Shown piece after piece: positions 35,656 through 42,771 of a stretch of DNA of 64,000 nt. Source of the stretch: Bacillota bacterium. Lineage in GTDB: Bacteria; Bacillota; Clostridia; Lachnospirales; Lachnospiraceae. The position numbers and the translations under genes were made by a program. The first letter of the stretch is position 1, and every line of letters begins with the position of its first letter. Under the pieces are notes generated by a model, which saw only the letters and a program-made list of their open reading frames with translations, had not been told where the DNA came from and ran no database searches. The stretch covers positions 79,580-143,579 of the forward strand of contig JAEWCQ010000006.1 in assembly GCA_023390555.1 (NCBI GenBank), in the 5' to 3' direction.

Positions 35656-36383
35656 TTTCTCTTGTACCTCACTTGCAGATATTCTGTAAAATGCTCATCG
35701 AATTGCTGCTTTTTTGATCTTGATATATTGAGCTGAATGTCCCCGCGCAGTTCCAATATATTTTTTCTCAGCTGCATGATATTTGCAAAATTCACAATAT
35801 AGCTGTTGTGTGCATATTCAAAACCCCACTTTCGTGTCATTGCGTACATCTCACGCAGCGATTCTTTGCAGGGAATTGAGCAAACGGAGCCTCCTGCATG
35901 GAAAAATACCCTTGTCCCTCTTTTTTGAATCGCAATGTATAAAATATCCGGCACTTCGACCAGATGCAGTTCTCCGTCTCCCGCAACTGCCAATGTCGGC
36001 GGATGCACTTTCTGCAGCATTTCCTCGATAATCACGGGCAGTTCCTTTTTCAGGGTTCTGTCATCGAAATCTTTCATGATGTAGCGAAATGGATGAACCT
36101 TAATGGTTTCGGGTGTCAATCTGTAATAATTCGTACAAAAGACCAAAATTGCATTTTGATTGGAATTCCTTAATATCCGAGCCGCTTGATTTCCGTCTGT
36201 TTCTTTCATCTGGATATCCAAAAATATGAGATCGTGACAGCATCCCACCTGTTCGAGCAGTTCCTTTCCATCTGTATATTCAAAAAATTGCGCCTTGTCT
36301 TTCAGACGTTCCTCCTGCAACAGGTAACGGATCAGCTTTTTCCGATACAGCTCTTCATCATCGCAAATTGCTATCTTATACAT
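35652..36383 (-). CDS. agrA: AgrA-type LytTR response regulator
   Basis: This 243-residue regulator has a receiver domain (phosphoacceptor Asp56 in LIFLDIQM) and a C-terminal LytTR DNA-binding domain from about residue 135 (AGDGELHLVEVPDILYI ... YAHNSYIVNFANIMQL). The start at 36383 is chosen because GGAGAGAG lies just upstream and MYKIAICDDE is the normal receiver start; the frame open to 36446 crosses the promoter region. It is the first gene of the long minus-strand run. A copy of the palindromic operator is 25 bases upstream, so expression of the agr system itself is probably metal-controlled. Confidence 0.92.
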   Translation of the reverse strand: MYKIAICDDEELYRKKLIRYLLQEERLKDKAQFFEYTDGKELLEQVGCCHDLIFLDIQMKETDGNQAARILRNSNQNAILVFCTNYYRLTPETIKVHPFRYIMKDFDDRTLKKELPVIIEEMLQKVHPPTLAVAGDGELHLVEVPDILYIAIQKRGTRVFFHAGGSVCSIPCKESLREMYAMTRKWGFEYAHNSYIVNFANIMQLRKNILELRGDIQLNISRSKKQQFDEHFTEYLQVRYKRK

Positions 36384-36407
36384 TTCAGTTACTCTCTCCT
36401 TTCTCTG

Positions 36408-36423
36408 GTTAGTTATGGCTAAC
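36408..36423. promoter_or_regulatory. Palindromic operator, copy 1 (agrA promoter region)
   Basis: GTTAGTTATGGCTAAC is a 5-6-5 inverted repeat lying between the presumed transcription start and the agrA ribosome site. The 16-bp pattern is shared with the sites at 9204, 33472 and 51461. Upstream on the minus strand two ACAGT motifs, 11 bases apart (36460-36445), might be LytTR contacts, but they are short. Confidence 0.65.
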
Positions 36424-36524
36424 TTACAAACAAAAAAAATCACCACTGTTCTGTGACTGTCTGGCCGGATTATTCTGATACCTGCACGGAACTGGCTCCT
36501 GTTGGGAAAAATACTGACTCAGTA

Positions 36525-36542
36525 AGTTATCGATCGATAACT
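36525..36542. promoter_or_regulatory. Perfect 18-bp palindrome upstream of agrA
   Basis: AGTTATCGATCGATAACT is a perfect inverted repeat about 140 bases upstream of agrA, in an otherwise gene-free stretch. It has no T-run and too little loop for a terminator, so it looks like a protein-binding site. The binding protein is unknown. Confidence 0.45.
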
Positions 36543-36650
36543 ATCGCTATGATAATGATGATATCTCTTCACACTCTTTCCCCACCCTTAAGTATATTCT
36601 TTTTCTTTTCATTTCGCAAGTCAGGACAGGGAACTTATTTATGGCAGGAA

Positions 36651-36696
36651 AATACCGCTTCTTCCTCTGCCGGAAAGCAGCGGAAGGAGCGGTATT
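36651..36696 (-). terminator. Terminator of the amino-acid permease gene
   Basis: The arms AATACCGCTTCTTCC and GGAAGGAGCGGTATT form a stem of about 15 pairs with one wobble. On the minus strand it is followed by a short TATTTT run. It lies 13 bases after the permease stop and separates the permease from the siderophore/agr run. Confidence 0.75.
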
Positions 36697-36708
36697 ATTT
36701 CATTCCCA

Positions 36709-38073
36709 TTATTTCTGTAATGTTCCTTTTTTGTACTTAAAAATCTTATAAACAATATGCAGAAGAAGAAACCAGACCGGTACGATGCAAAGTGCAGTCC
36801 GGGTTTCTGCATTCAGAGCCAGAACGACCAGAATAAAAACAAAAAATATCAGAACAAGATAGTTTGCCACCGGATATAGCGGCATTTTAAATTTACTTTT
36901 CGCAGCCAGCTGCGGATTTGTTCTACGATACCGCAAATGGCACAAAACCATCATAGCCCAGATAAAAAGAAAACAGAACGTTGAGATACTTGTAATCAGC
37001 ACAAATACGCCTTCCGGCATAATGTAATTTAAGACAACGGAAATCAAAAGTACCATAGCTGAAAATATGGCAGCCTTCGAAGGAATCTGTCTGGAATTCA
37101 GCTTTCCCATAGATTCCGGTGCATTTTCCTCTTTTGCCAGTGTAAACACCATGCGGCTTGTACTGAAAATTCCGCTGTTACAGGCGGAAGCCGCCGATGT
37201 GAGCACAACAAAATTGACGATGCCTGCGGCTGCCGTAATCCCGACTGCCGAAAAAACCTGAACAAACGGACTCTGATCCGGTAGAATTGAGCTCCAGGGA
37301 TAAATGCTCATGATGACCAGAAGTGCTCCGATGTAAAAAATCAGAATCCGGACCGGAATATTATTGATGGCTCTGGGAATCACCTTCTCCGGATCTTCTG
37401 TTTCACCTGCGGTCAGCCCCACCAGTTCAATTCCGGTAAATGCAAAGACAACCATCTGGAAGGAAAGGATAAACCCCTTCGCACCATTCGGAAACCATCC
37501 GCCGAAATTCCACAAATTCGTGAAGCTGGATACACCCTCATTCGTAGAAAAACCTTTCAGAATCATAATCGTACCGATTACAATCAATCCCAATATCGCG
37601 ATCACTTTGATCAGTGCAAACCAAAATTCCATTTCTCCAAACAGCTTAACCGTTGTGAGATTCATAACCAGGAGCACAACCAAAGCGACCAGGCTTGGAA
37701 CCCACTGGGGCACATGCGGAAGCCAGAACTGAATGTAAAGACCGACTGCTGTCAGATCGGCCATTGCCAGAGATATCCAGCAAAACCAATAGGTCCACCC
37801 GGTGATAAATGCAGCCTCTTTCCCAAAATAATCCTGCACAAAGTCAACGAATGAGTGGTAATTCAGATTGGACAGTAACAATTCCCCAAGTGCACGCATA
37901 ATAAAAAAACAGACAATTCCTGTGATAGTATAAGCAAACAGAATCGATGGTCCCGCCTGATGAATGGATCTTCCCGATCCCAAAAACAATCCCGTTCCGA
38001 TTGCCCCTCCAATCGCAAGCAGCTGAACATGCCGATTTTTCAATCCTCTCTGTAGCTTGTCATTTTCTGTCAT
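36709..38073 (-). CDS. Amino-acid permease (APC superfamily, CycA/AnsP type)
   Basis: This 454-residue protein has twelve predicted membrane helices. The N-terminal RGLKNRHVQLLAIGGAIGTGLFLGSG is the consensus of the amino-acid transporter (AAT) family, and the GIELVGLTAGETEDPEKVIPRAINNIP stretch is typical of proton-coupled importers of neutral or D-amino acids. The start codon at 38073 is followed by TENDKLQRGL, a typical short cytosolic tail, and GGCGGAAACG precedes it. Substrate specificity is not readable. It is a stand-alone gene with its own terminator. Confidence 0.9.
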   Translation of the reverse strand: MTENDKLQRGLKNRHVQLLAIGGAIGTGLFLGSGRSIHQAGPSILFAYTITGIVCFFIMRALGELLLSNLNYHSFVDFVQDYFGKEAAFITGWTYWFCWISLAMADLTAVGLYIQFWLPHVPQWVPSLVALVVLLVMNLTTVKLFGEMEFWFALIKVIAILGLIVIGTIMILKGFSTNEGVSSFTNLWNFGGWFPNGAKGFILSFQMVVFAFTGIELVGLTAGETEDPEKVIPRAINNIPVRILIFYIGALLVIMSIYPWSSILPDQSPFVQVFSAVGITAAAGIVNFVVLTSAASACNSGIFSTSRMVFTLAKEENAPESMGKLNSRQIPSKAAIFSAMVLLISVVLNYIMPEGVFVLITSISTFCFLFIWAMMVLCHLRYRRTNPQLAAKSKFKMPLYPVANYLVLIFFVFILVVLALNAETRTALCIVPVWFLLLHIVYKIFKYKKGTLQK

Positions 38074-38668
38074 TTCGTTTCCGCCTTTCCAAAATGTAAT
38101 ATCTCCATATAACCGTCCGGTTACAATGCTTTTTTACCCGACGGTCTTCACAGAATGTTTCAGATCCTTTTTCTGTGAAATGGAAGAACAGAGCGTGGGC
38201 CACTTACACATCGCGCCCGAGCCGATTGCAATGCAATCTTCTCCGCGAGGTGCGCACGCTGCACGCAGTGCCTTTTGATTCATAGGAAGTAAAAAAAGTG
38301 GAAGCGTAAACAGGCTTTCTTTCGAATTACATGGTACTCTTATTTCTAAAAGCAAGCAGGAAGCTGCTGACCTGCGCTGATATAAAATTCCATACAATGG
38401 ACTTTTGATCAACAGCAGAGCCAGCAGCTCCAGTCTATCAAATACAGGATATGTATTGTCTGTTTTTCTGACTGTTCCAACGAGACCCACAAAATCATGA
38501 TACATCTTACACTAATTCGTCTACTTTTCACTTTTCTATCATTCTTTAGTGTTAGTATACTATAATTTTCAGGTTATTGAAATAGTACAATTTCTATTTT
38601 ACAAAATTATTGTAGCAGTTATATACGAAATTAGTGTAATCTTTTATTATTACGCTTTTCTTTTGTTG
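38074..38668. other. Gene-poor spacer with palindromes, possible degenerate repeat
   Basis: These 595 bases hold no convincing gene. A minus-strand frame of 123 codons (38505-38134) lacks a ribosome site and recognisable fold. Inside it are the perfect palindrome GATTGCAATGCAATC (38224-38238) and a GC-rich hairpin-like stretch (38247-38271). The right third is very AT-rich and is bounded by the inverted repeats at 38507-38520 and 38625-38639. The spacer must also contain the permease promoter. Confidence 0.4.
38507..38639. repeat. Inverted repeat pair enclosing an AT-rich 133-bp segment
   Basis: TTACACTAATTCGT (38507-38520) and ACGAAATTAGTGTAA (38625-38639) are reverse complements with a single inserted base. 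The enclosed sequence is AT-rich and contains TTAGTATACTATAA. It may be a small non-autonomous element or the two halves of a large operator. Next to it, TTACGCTTTTCTTTT occurs twice (38650-38664 and 38669-38683), the second copy forming the 3' end of the ATPase gene. Confidence 0.45.
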
Positions 38669-40552
38669 TTACGCTTTTCTTTTCCATTTCAATAACAGTG
38701 CGGAATTTATAATTACAAGTACGGAACCTGCGTTATGTACCAATGCACCGACGACCGGATTGAGAATTCCTGTCATAGCCAGTATAATTGCCAGAAAATT
38801 CAACCCCATCGAAAAGGAAAGATTGCAACGAATCGTAACCATCATGCGCTTGGAAAGTGCCAGCAGGTGCGGCAATTCTTTTACCTCGTCATCGACAAGT
38901 GCAATATCTGCAGCATCCACGGCAATATCACTTCCGATACCGCCCATTGCAATTCCGACATTTGCCCGTTTTAGAGCGGGAGCATCATTAATGCCGTCTC
39001 CGATCATGCAGACGGACTGATTTTTGTTCTGGTAAACGTCAATCCATTTCAATTTATCCTCCGGCAGACAATTGGCATGCACTTCCTGAATATGTAACTG
39101 CTCAGCAATTGTTCCGGCCGCATTTTCATGATCGCCTGTCAGAAGTACCGGCTGGATGCCAAGTGCCAAGATCCGGTCTATCATTTCGGCACCCTGCTCA
39201 CGTACGGTATCCGACAAAACCAGAAAACCGGCCAAAACACTGTTGATTCCGACGTAAATAACCGTACAGCCCTGTAAAATATAAGCTTCTGTCTGCCCCT
39301 GGATATCCGCAGATATGGCAATCTCATGCTCGGCAAGCATCTCACGGTTTCCCGCCAGGACCTCTTTTCCATCTACCATGGCAACGACACCTCTGCCAGG
39401 GATCAGCCGGAACTGCTCTGCCGGTAAAACTGCACTGTCTGTTGTCTGTTTGTAGCTGTTCACAATCGATTTTCCCAGTGGATGTTCCGAAAATTGTTCC
39501 GCTGCGGCAGCAACCGCATACAGCTGATTCTCCGTATACTCATCTGAAATGCTTGTTACCGCAATTGTCTTCAGCTTCCCATAAGTAAGCGTACCGGTCT
39601 TATCAAACGTGATCTTTGCTGTCGCGGCAAGCCGCTCCAGCGCGTCTCCCTCCCGAACAAGAAATCCATGCTTCGTCGCATTTCCGATTGCAGCCATAAT
39701 CGCCGTCGGTGTTGCAAGTACAAGTGCACAAGGACAGAATACAACTAAGATCGTAACGGCACGGATGATCTGACCTGTGACAAGCCAGGTAAGCGCGGCG
39801 GCAGACAGTGCAATCACAACAATCCAGGTCGCCCATCGGTCTGCAATCCCGACTATTTTTGCTTTCCCGGCATCTGCGGATTGTACCAGACGAATCATCC
39901 TCTGGATCGAACTGTCTTCTCCCACTTTTGCTGCCTTCATCTCAAATGCTCCGAACTGATTCACCGTACCGCTGGAAACCTCATCTCCGGCTGCCTTATC
40001 CACCGGCAGTGATTCGCCCGTCATGACCGCCTGATTGACCGATGTCTGTCCGGAAACGATAACTCCATCAACCGGTACACTTTCACCGGGCAGCACCCGC
40101 AGCAGATCACCGATTTTGACCTGTTTTGCCGGAATGACTTCTTCCGACTGACCGCGTATGACCCGGGCAGTCTGCGGAGTCAGATGGACCAGCTTTTCAA
40201 TACCGGCTCTTGCCCTCGCCACCGTCAGATCTTCCAGCAATGCGCCCAGCTGCATGATAAATGCCACTTCACCTGCTGCAAAATTCTCACCGATACAAAC
40301 AGCCGCAATCAGTGCGATTGAAACAAGCACATCTGCCTTTATATCGAAAGCTGTAATCAGTCCAATGGCTGCTTCCATTAAGATTGGAATTCCGCAGAGC
40401 AGGATTGCAATCCATGCCGCATCAAAAGGAAGCGGTATCAGATCAAAAATACTAAGCAGCAATGCCACACCTGAAATGAGAAGCAGTGTAATATCCTTTT
40501 TTGTACCACCGGCCTCCAGAAGTTCTTCACATCTTTCCATCATTCTCTTCAT
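38669..40552 (-). CDS. P1B-type heavy-metal ATPase
   Basis: This 627-residue pump has no N-terminal metal-binding domain. The core has TGES in the actuator, the membrane metal motif CPCALVLATPTA, the phosphorylation site DKTGTLT, the HP pair in SEHPLGKS and the hinge GDGINDAPAL. The last helix reads ALVHNAGSVLVIINSALLL, which lacks the MxxSS of copper pumps and the DxG of zinc/cadmium pumps, so the metal is uncertain. The adjacent CsoR-type gene and the CsoR-like operators at its promoter favour copper or a related thiophilic metal. AAAGGAGAAATAG precedes the ATG. Confidence 0.9.
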   Translation of the reverse strand: MKRMMERCEELLEAGGTKKDITLLLISGVALLLSIFDLIPLPFDAAWIAILLCGIPILMEAAIGLITAFDIKADVLVSIALIAAVCIGENFAAGEVAFIMQLGALLEDLTVARARAGIEKLVHLTPQTARVIRGQSEEVIPAKQVKIGDLLRVLPGESVPVDGVIVSGQTSVNQAVMTGESLPVDKAAGDEVSSGTVNQFGAFEMKAAKVGEDSSIQRMIRLVQSADAGKAKIVGIADRWATWIVVIALSAAALTWLVTGQIIRAVTILVVFCPCALVLATPTAIMAAIGNATKHGFLVREGDALERLAATAKITFDKTGTLTYGKLKTIAVTSISDEYTENQLYAVAAAAEQFSEHPLGKSIVNSYKQTTDSAVLPAEQFRLIPGRGVVAMVDGKEVLAGNREMLAEHEIAISADIQGQTEAYILQGCTVIYVGINSVLAGFLVLSDTVREQGAEMIDRILALGIQPVLLTGDHENAAGTIAEQLHIQEVHANCLPEDKLKWIDVYQNKNQSVCMIGDGINDAPALKRANVGIAMGGIGSDIAVDAADIALVDDEVKELPHLLALSKRMMVTIRCNLSFSMGLNFLAIILAMTGILNPVVGALVHNAGSVLVIINSALLLKWKRKA

Positions 40553-40566
40553 TCTATTTCTCCTTT

Positions 40567-40608
40567 ATACATATGGGGGTATATGTACATCATACCTATA
40601 GGGGTATG
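40567..40608. promoter_or_regulatory. Twin CsoR-like operators before the metal ATPase
   Basis: Two related blocks, TACATATGGGGGTATATG (40567-40584) and TACCTATAGGGGTATG (40593-40608), lie just before the ATPase start. The G-tract flanked by AT-rich inverted ends is the CsoR/RcnR operator type. A third copy precedes the csoR gene. Confidence 0.7.
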
Positions 40609-40628
40609 GGTTGTCAAGAGAAAAAGAA

Positions 40629-40651
40629 AAAGCAGCCGTTCTGGCTGCTTT
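40629..40651 (-). terminator. csoR terminator
   Basis: On the minus strand AAAGCAGCC-AGAAC-GGCTGCTTT is followed by a run of T residues. It lies about 12 bases after the csoR stop, so the ATPase gene downstream must use its own promoter. Confidence 0.8.
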
Positions 40652-40662
40652 ATTAAAAAAGT

Positions 40663-40938
40663 TTATTTCATATTGGCAAAACGTTCCACGGCTTTTGTAA
40701 AACTTTCTATTGTTTTATCCGCATCGCCATGTTCAATACCATCCCGGACACAGTGTTTGATGTGCCCCTCTAATACGACCTGTCCCACTCTGTGAAGTGC
40801 TGACTTTGCAGCATTGATCTGAGCAAGAACATCTTCACAGGGGATATCCTGATCCACCATCCGGTCAATTGCTTCTACCTGTCCGATGATCTTTTTCAGT
40901 CTGTGATGCAGATTTTCCGCATCCATACATTTCTTCAT
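40663..40938 (-). CDS. csoR: CsoR/RcnR-family metal-sensing repressor
   Basis: This 91-residue all-helical repressor (DUF156) carries the copper-sensor triad Cys34, His59 and Cys63, with the CsoR spacing (IPCED ... EGHIKHC). Members of this family release DNA when they bind metal. An operator copy overlaps its own promoter (40951-40969) and two precede the ATPase gene, so it should control both units. ACACCTCC on the plus strand (GGAGGTGT) is the ribosome site. Confidence 0.92.
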   Translation of the reverse strand: MKKCMDAENLHHRLKKIIGQVEAIDRMVDQDIPCEDVLAQINAAKSALHRVGQVVLEGHIKHCVRDGIEHGDADKTIESFTKAVERFANMK

Positions 40939-40950
40939 TCCTACACCTCC

Positions 40951-40969
40951 GATACCATATGGGGTATAT
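40951..40969. promoter_or_regulatory. CsoR-like operator before csoR
   Basis: GATACCATATGGGGTATAT repeats the G-tract and AT-rich pattern of the two copies before the ATPase gene. It overlaps the csoR promoter region, indicating autoregulation. Confidence 0.65.
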
Positions 40970-41092
40970 GGATATATTACTTACAATCTTCTTCCTTGTC
41001 AAGTTCAAAGAGCGGAGCACCCGTCTGCCGGATCCGGTATTACAGGAATCGTTTTGCCCTTTCCGCTTCGATCCTGCTGTTTATACAGGCGA

Positions 41093-41389
41093 TTATTTTC
41101 CCGGCACTGCCTCCTGATACTTTTCTACTTTTCCCTCTTTATCACACAGTCCGCCAAGCTTCGGTACAATCTTTTTAAAATGTTCGGAAGCATCGTGTTT
41201 GCGAATCGCCTCAGCATCTTTCCACTCTTCGATAAATGTCAAATGCGTCTGATCGTCCAAAGCCTCATACAGCGCATAAGAAATGCACCCTTCTTCTTTT
41301 CTGCTCTCTGTTGTCAATTCCGATGCCAGCTGTAGAAATTCTTCCACATATTCCTTTTTCACAAAATTTTCTGCTACAATCTTGATCAT
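41093..41389 (-). CDS. ABM-domain monooxygenase-like protein
   Basis: This 98-residue protein has the antibiotic-biosynthesis-monooxygenase ferredoxin-like fold: a start MIKIVAENFVKKEYVEEF, the middle SRKEEGCISYALYEALDD and the FIEEWKDAEAIRKHDASEHF block. Relatives include quinol monooxygenase YgiN and small detoxifying proteins. It starts 12 bases after the nitroreductase stop and is probably co-transcribed with it, suggesting a shared redox or quinone stress role. Confidence 0.85.
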   Translation of the reverse strand: MIKIVAENFVKKEYVEEFLQLASELTTESRKEEGCISYALYEALDDQTHLTFIEEWKDAEAIRKHDASEHFKKIVPKLGGLCDKEGKVEKYQEAVPGK

Positions 41390-41401
41390 ATTCGTTTTCT
41401 C

Positions 41402-41896
41402 CTATTTCACGTAATGGATTCTTGCCTCTTCAAAGCGATTCTGCTGTTCCGCTTCTTTGAGCGGATAACCACAGGAAATAATTGCGAAAGCTTCCAGATG
41501 ATCCGGAATCTCCAAAATCTGTCTGACACCTTCCATTCTTTCCTTTACTGGTGCGATTCCCAACCAGACTGCTCCAAGCCCCTGTTCTTCCGCTTCCAGC
41601 AGGATATTTTCCGTACATGCGCTCAGGTCAAGCTCCACGCACTGCGGCATTTTAGCTTCCTTTCTGTAGCAGCTGACAATTGCCAGTGGTGCTCCTTTCA
41701 CACAGCCTGCATACGGGCTGCTTCCGGCAAGCTCTTCCAGCTTCTTCGGATCTGTTATCACATAAAATTCCCACGGCTGCTGGTTTCCCGCAGATGGCGC
41801 TGCCATAGCGGCTTTCATCAGCATTTCGATTTTTTCGTCTTCAACCGGTTTCATCTGATAGGTTCTGACACTTGTTCGTTTAAAAATTGCGTTCAT
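41402..41896 (-). CDS. Nitroreductase-family flavoprotein
   Basis: This 164-residue FMN-dependent oxidoreductase begins MNAIFKRTSVRTYQ, the usual RRSxRxY-type start. It has AAMAAPSAGNQQPWEFYVITD, the FMN-binding segment, and the C-terminal GLGAVWLGI and ISCGYP. The start at 41896 is chosen because GCAGGAGG lies directly before it; the upstream frame to 41938 lacks a site. The HxlR regulator is divergently transcribed from the other side of a 128-base spacer and probably controls this gene, a common arrangement for redox-sensing HxlR proteins. Confidence 0.9.
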   Translation of the reverse strand: MNAIFKRTSVRTYQMKPVEDEKIEMLMKAAMAAPSAGNQQPWEFYVITDPKKLEELAGSSPYAGCVKGAPLAIVSCYRKEAKMPQCVELDLSACTENILLEAEEQGLGAVWLGIAPVKERMEGVRQILEIPDHLEAFAIISCGYPLKEAEQQNRFEEARIHYVK

Positions 41897-42024
41897 ACTT
41901 ACCTCCTGCATTTTTTCTTGCTGAACTTTTTGAATCATGCTATCATTTTAGCATTATATTTCATATCAACAAGAATGTACTTTTTTGTAACTAAGTATAC
42001 CGAAAGATACCAAGGAGATACCAA

Positions 42025-42336
42025 ATGAGAAAGAAACACGAGTTCTGCTGTCCGGTGGATGTCACGATCAGCCTGATTGGCGGAAAATATAAAGCAATTA
42101 TACTCTGGCATCTGATTGACCAGACACTTCGATTTCATGAACTGCAGAAGCTGATTCCCTGTGCAACCCCCAAAATGCTGTCTCAGCAATTACGCGAATT
42201 GGAGCAGGATGCTCTGATTCACAGAGAAGTCTATCCGGTTGTACCACCCAAAACGGAGTACTCGCTTACCGAACACGGAAAAAGTCTGGTTCCGGTACTG
42301 GAAGCCATGTGTGAATGGGGGAAGGAAATGATGTGA
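42025..42336 (+). CDS. HxlR-family transcriptional regulator
   Basis: This 103-residue winged-helix protein of the HxlR family has CPVDVTISLIGGKYKAIILWHL, then RFHELQKLIPCATPKMLSQQLRELEQDALIHREVY. The Cys of the CPVD motif is the redox-sensing position in HypR and QorR relatives. AAGGAG precedes the ATG. It is divergent from the nitroreductase/ABM pair, and the spacer holds three GATACC-like repeats (41995-42022) that could be its operator. Confidence 0.9.
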   Translation: MRKKHEFCCPVDVTISLIGGKYKAIILWHLIDQTLRFHELQKLIPCATPKMLSQQLRELEQDALIHREVYPVVPPKTEYSLTEHGKSLVPVLEAMCEWGKEMM

Positions 42337-42448
42337 GCTACCAGGCAGCAGCCGGTCAATCTTTACTTCATTTGCGTTTCCACAAATTACCACACCTCCT
42401 CTTACCCGCAGAAATTTCACAGTTCAATCAACTTTTTTATTTTTTTGA

Positions 42449-42477
42449 TTGACTGGTCAAACAATTAATGATATAGT
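42449..42477 (+). promoter_or_regulatory. Promoter of the nucleoside importer operon
   Basis: TTGACT (42449-42454) and TATAGT (42472-42477) are separated by exactly 17 bases. Transcription would begin near 42484, leaving a leader of almost 290 bases before the first ATG. Confidence 0.7.
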
Positions 42478-42516
42478 ACATCCAGAAAACCAAATAAAAG
42501 AATTCTTAACAATACG

Positions 42517-42565
42517 AAGATGTAGCTAGACCTATCCAGAGATAGGTTTAACTGCATCTTTTTTA
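42517..42565 (+). terminator. Leader hairpin with T-run, attenuator candidate
   Basis: AAGATGTAG and ACCTATC on the left pair with GATAGGT and CTGCATCTT on the right, followed by six T residues. It lies about 35 bases after the predicted start, ahead of the importer genes, so read-through must be controlled or partial. Confidence 0.65.
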
Positions 42566-42679
42566 TTCTACAGGAAAGCTCTTGTTACGTTAACGTAGGA
42601 AAACTACGATTTTTCTATAGAATAAAATTTAGATACACACTTTCGCGCGCGGAACAAAAGCTGTACGTCCGAAGTAATA

Positions 42680-42726
42680 GAATGTAGGAGTGTACGATAT
42701 CCACTTCTGTTCTTCTACATTTTTTC
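42680..42726 (+). terminator. Second leader hairpin with T-run
   Basis: AGAATGTAG pairs with CTACATT, and inside GAGTG can pair with CACTT, followed by TTTTTT. This second terminator-like hairpin ends about 45 bases before the importer start. A possible short hairpin CGTAG-GAAAA-CTACG followed by TTTTT (42594-42614) lies between the two. Confidence 0.55.
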
Positions 42727-42771
42727 TTCTGCATTTCAGCAGTAGCAGATACGGTTAATGGAGGATTGACG

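Noticed and set aside
38134..38505. 123-codon minus-strand frame in the permease-ATPase spacer
   Set aside because: No ribosome site, no recognisable domain, and it spans palindromes; treated as possible repeat DNA instead of a gene.
42484..42771. Purine riboswitch in the nucleoside importer leader
   Set aside because: I could not find the conserved three-way-junction and loop sequences of the purine aptamer; only the terminator-like hairpins are supported.
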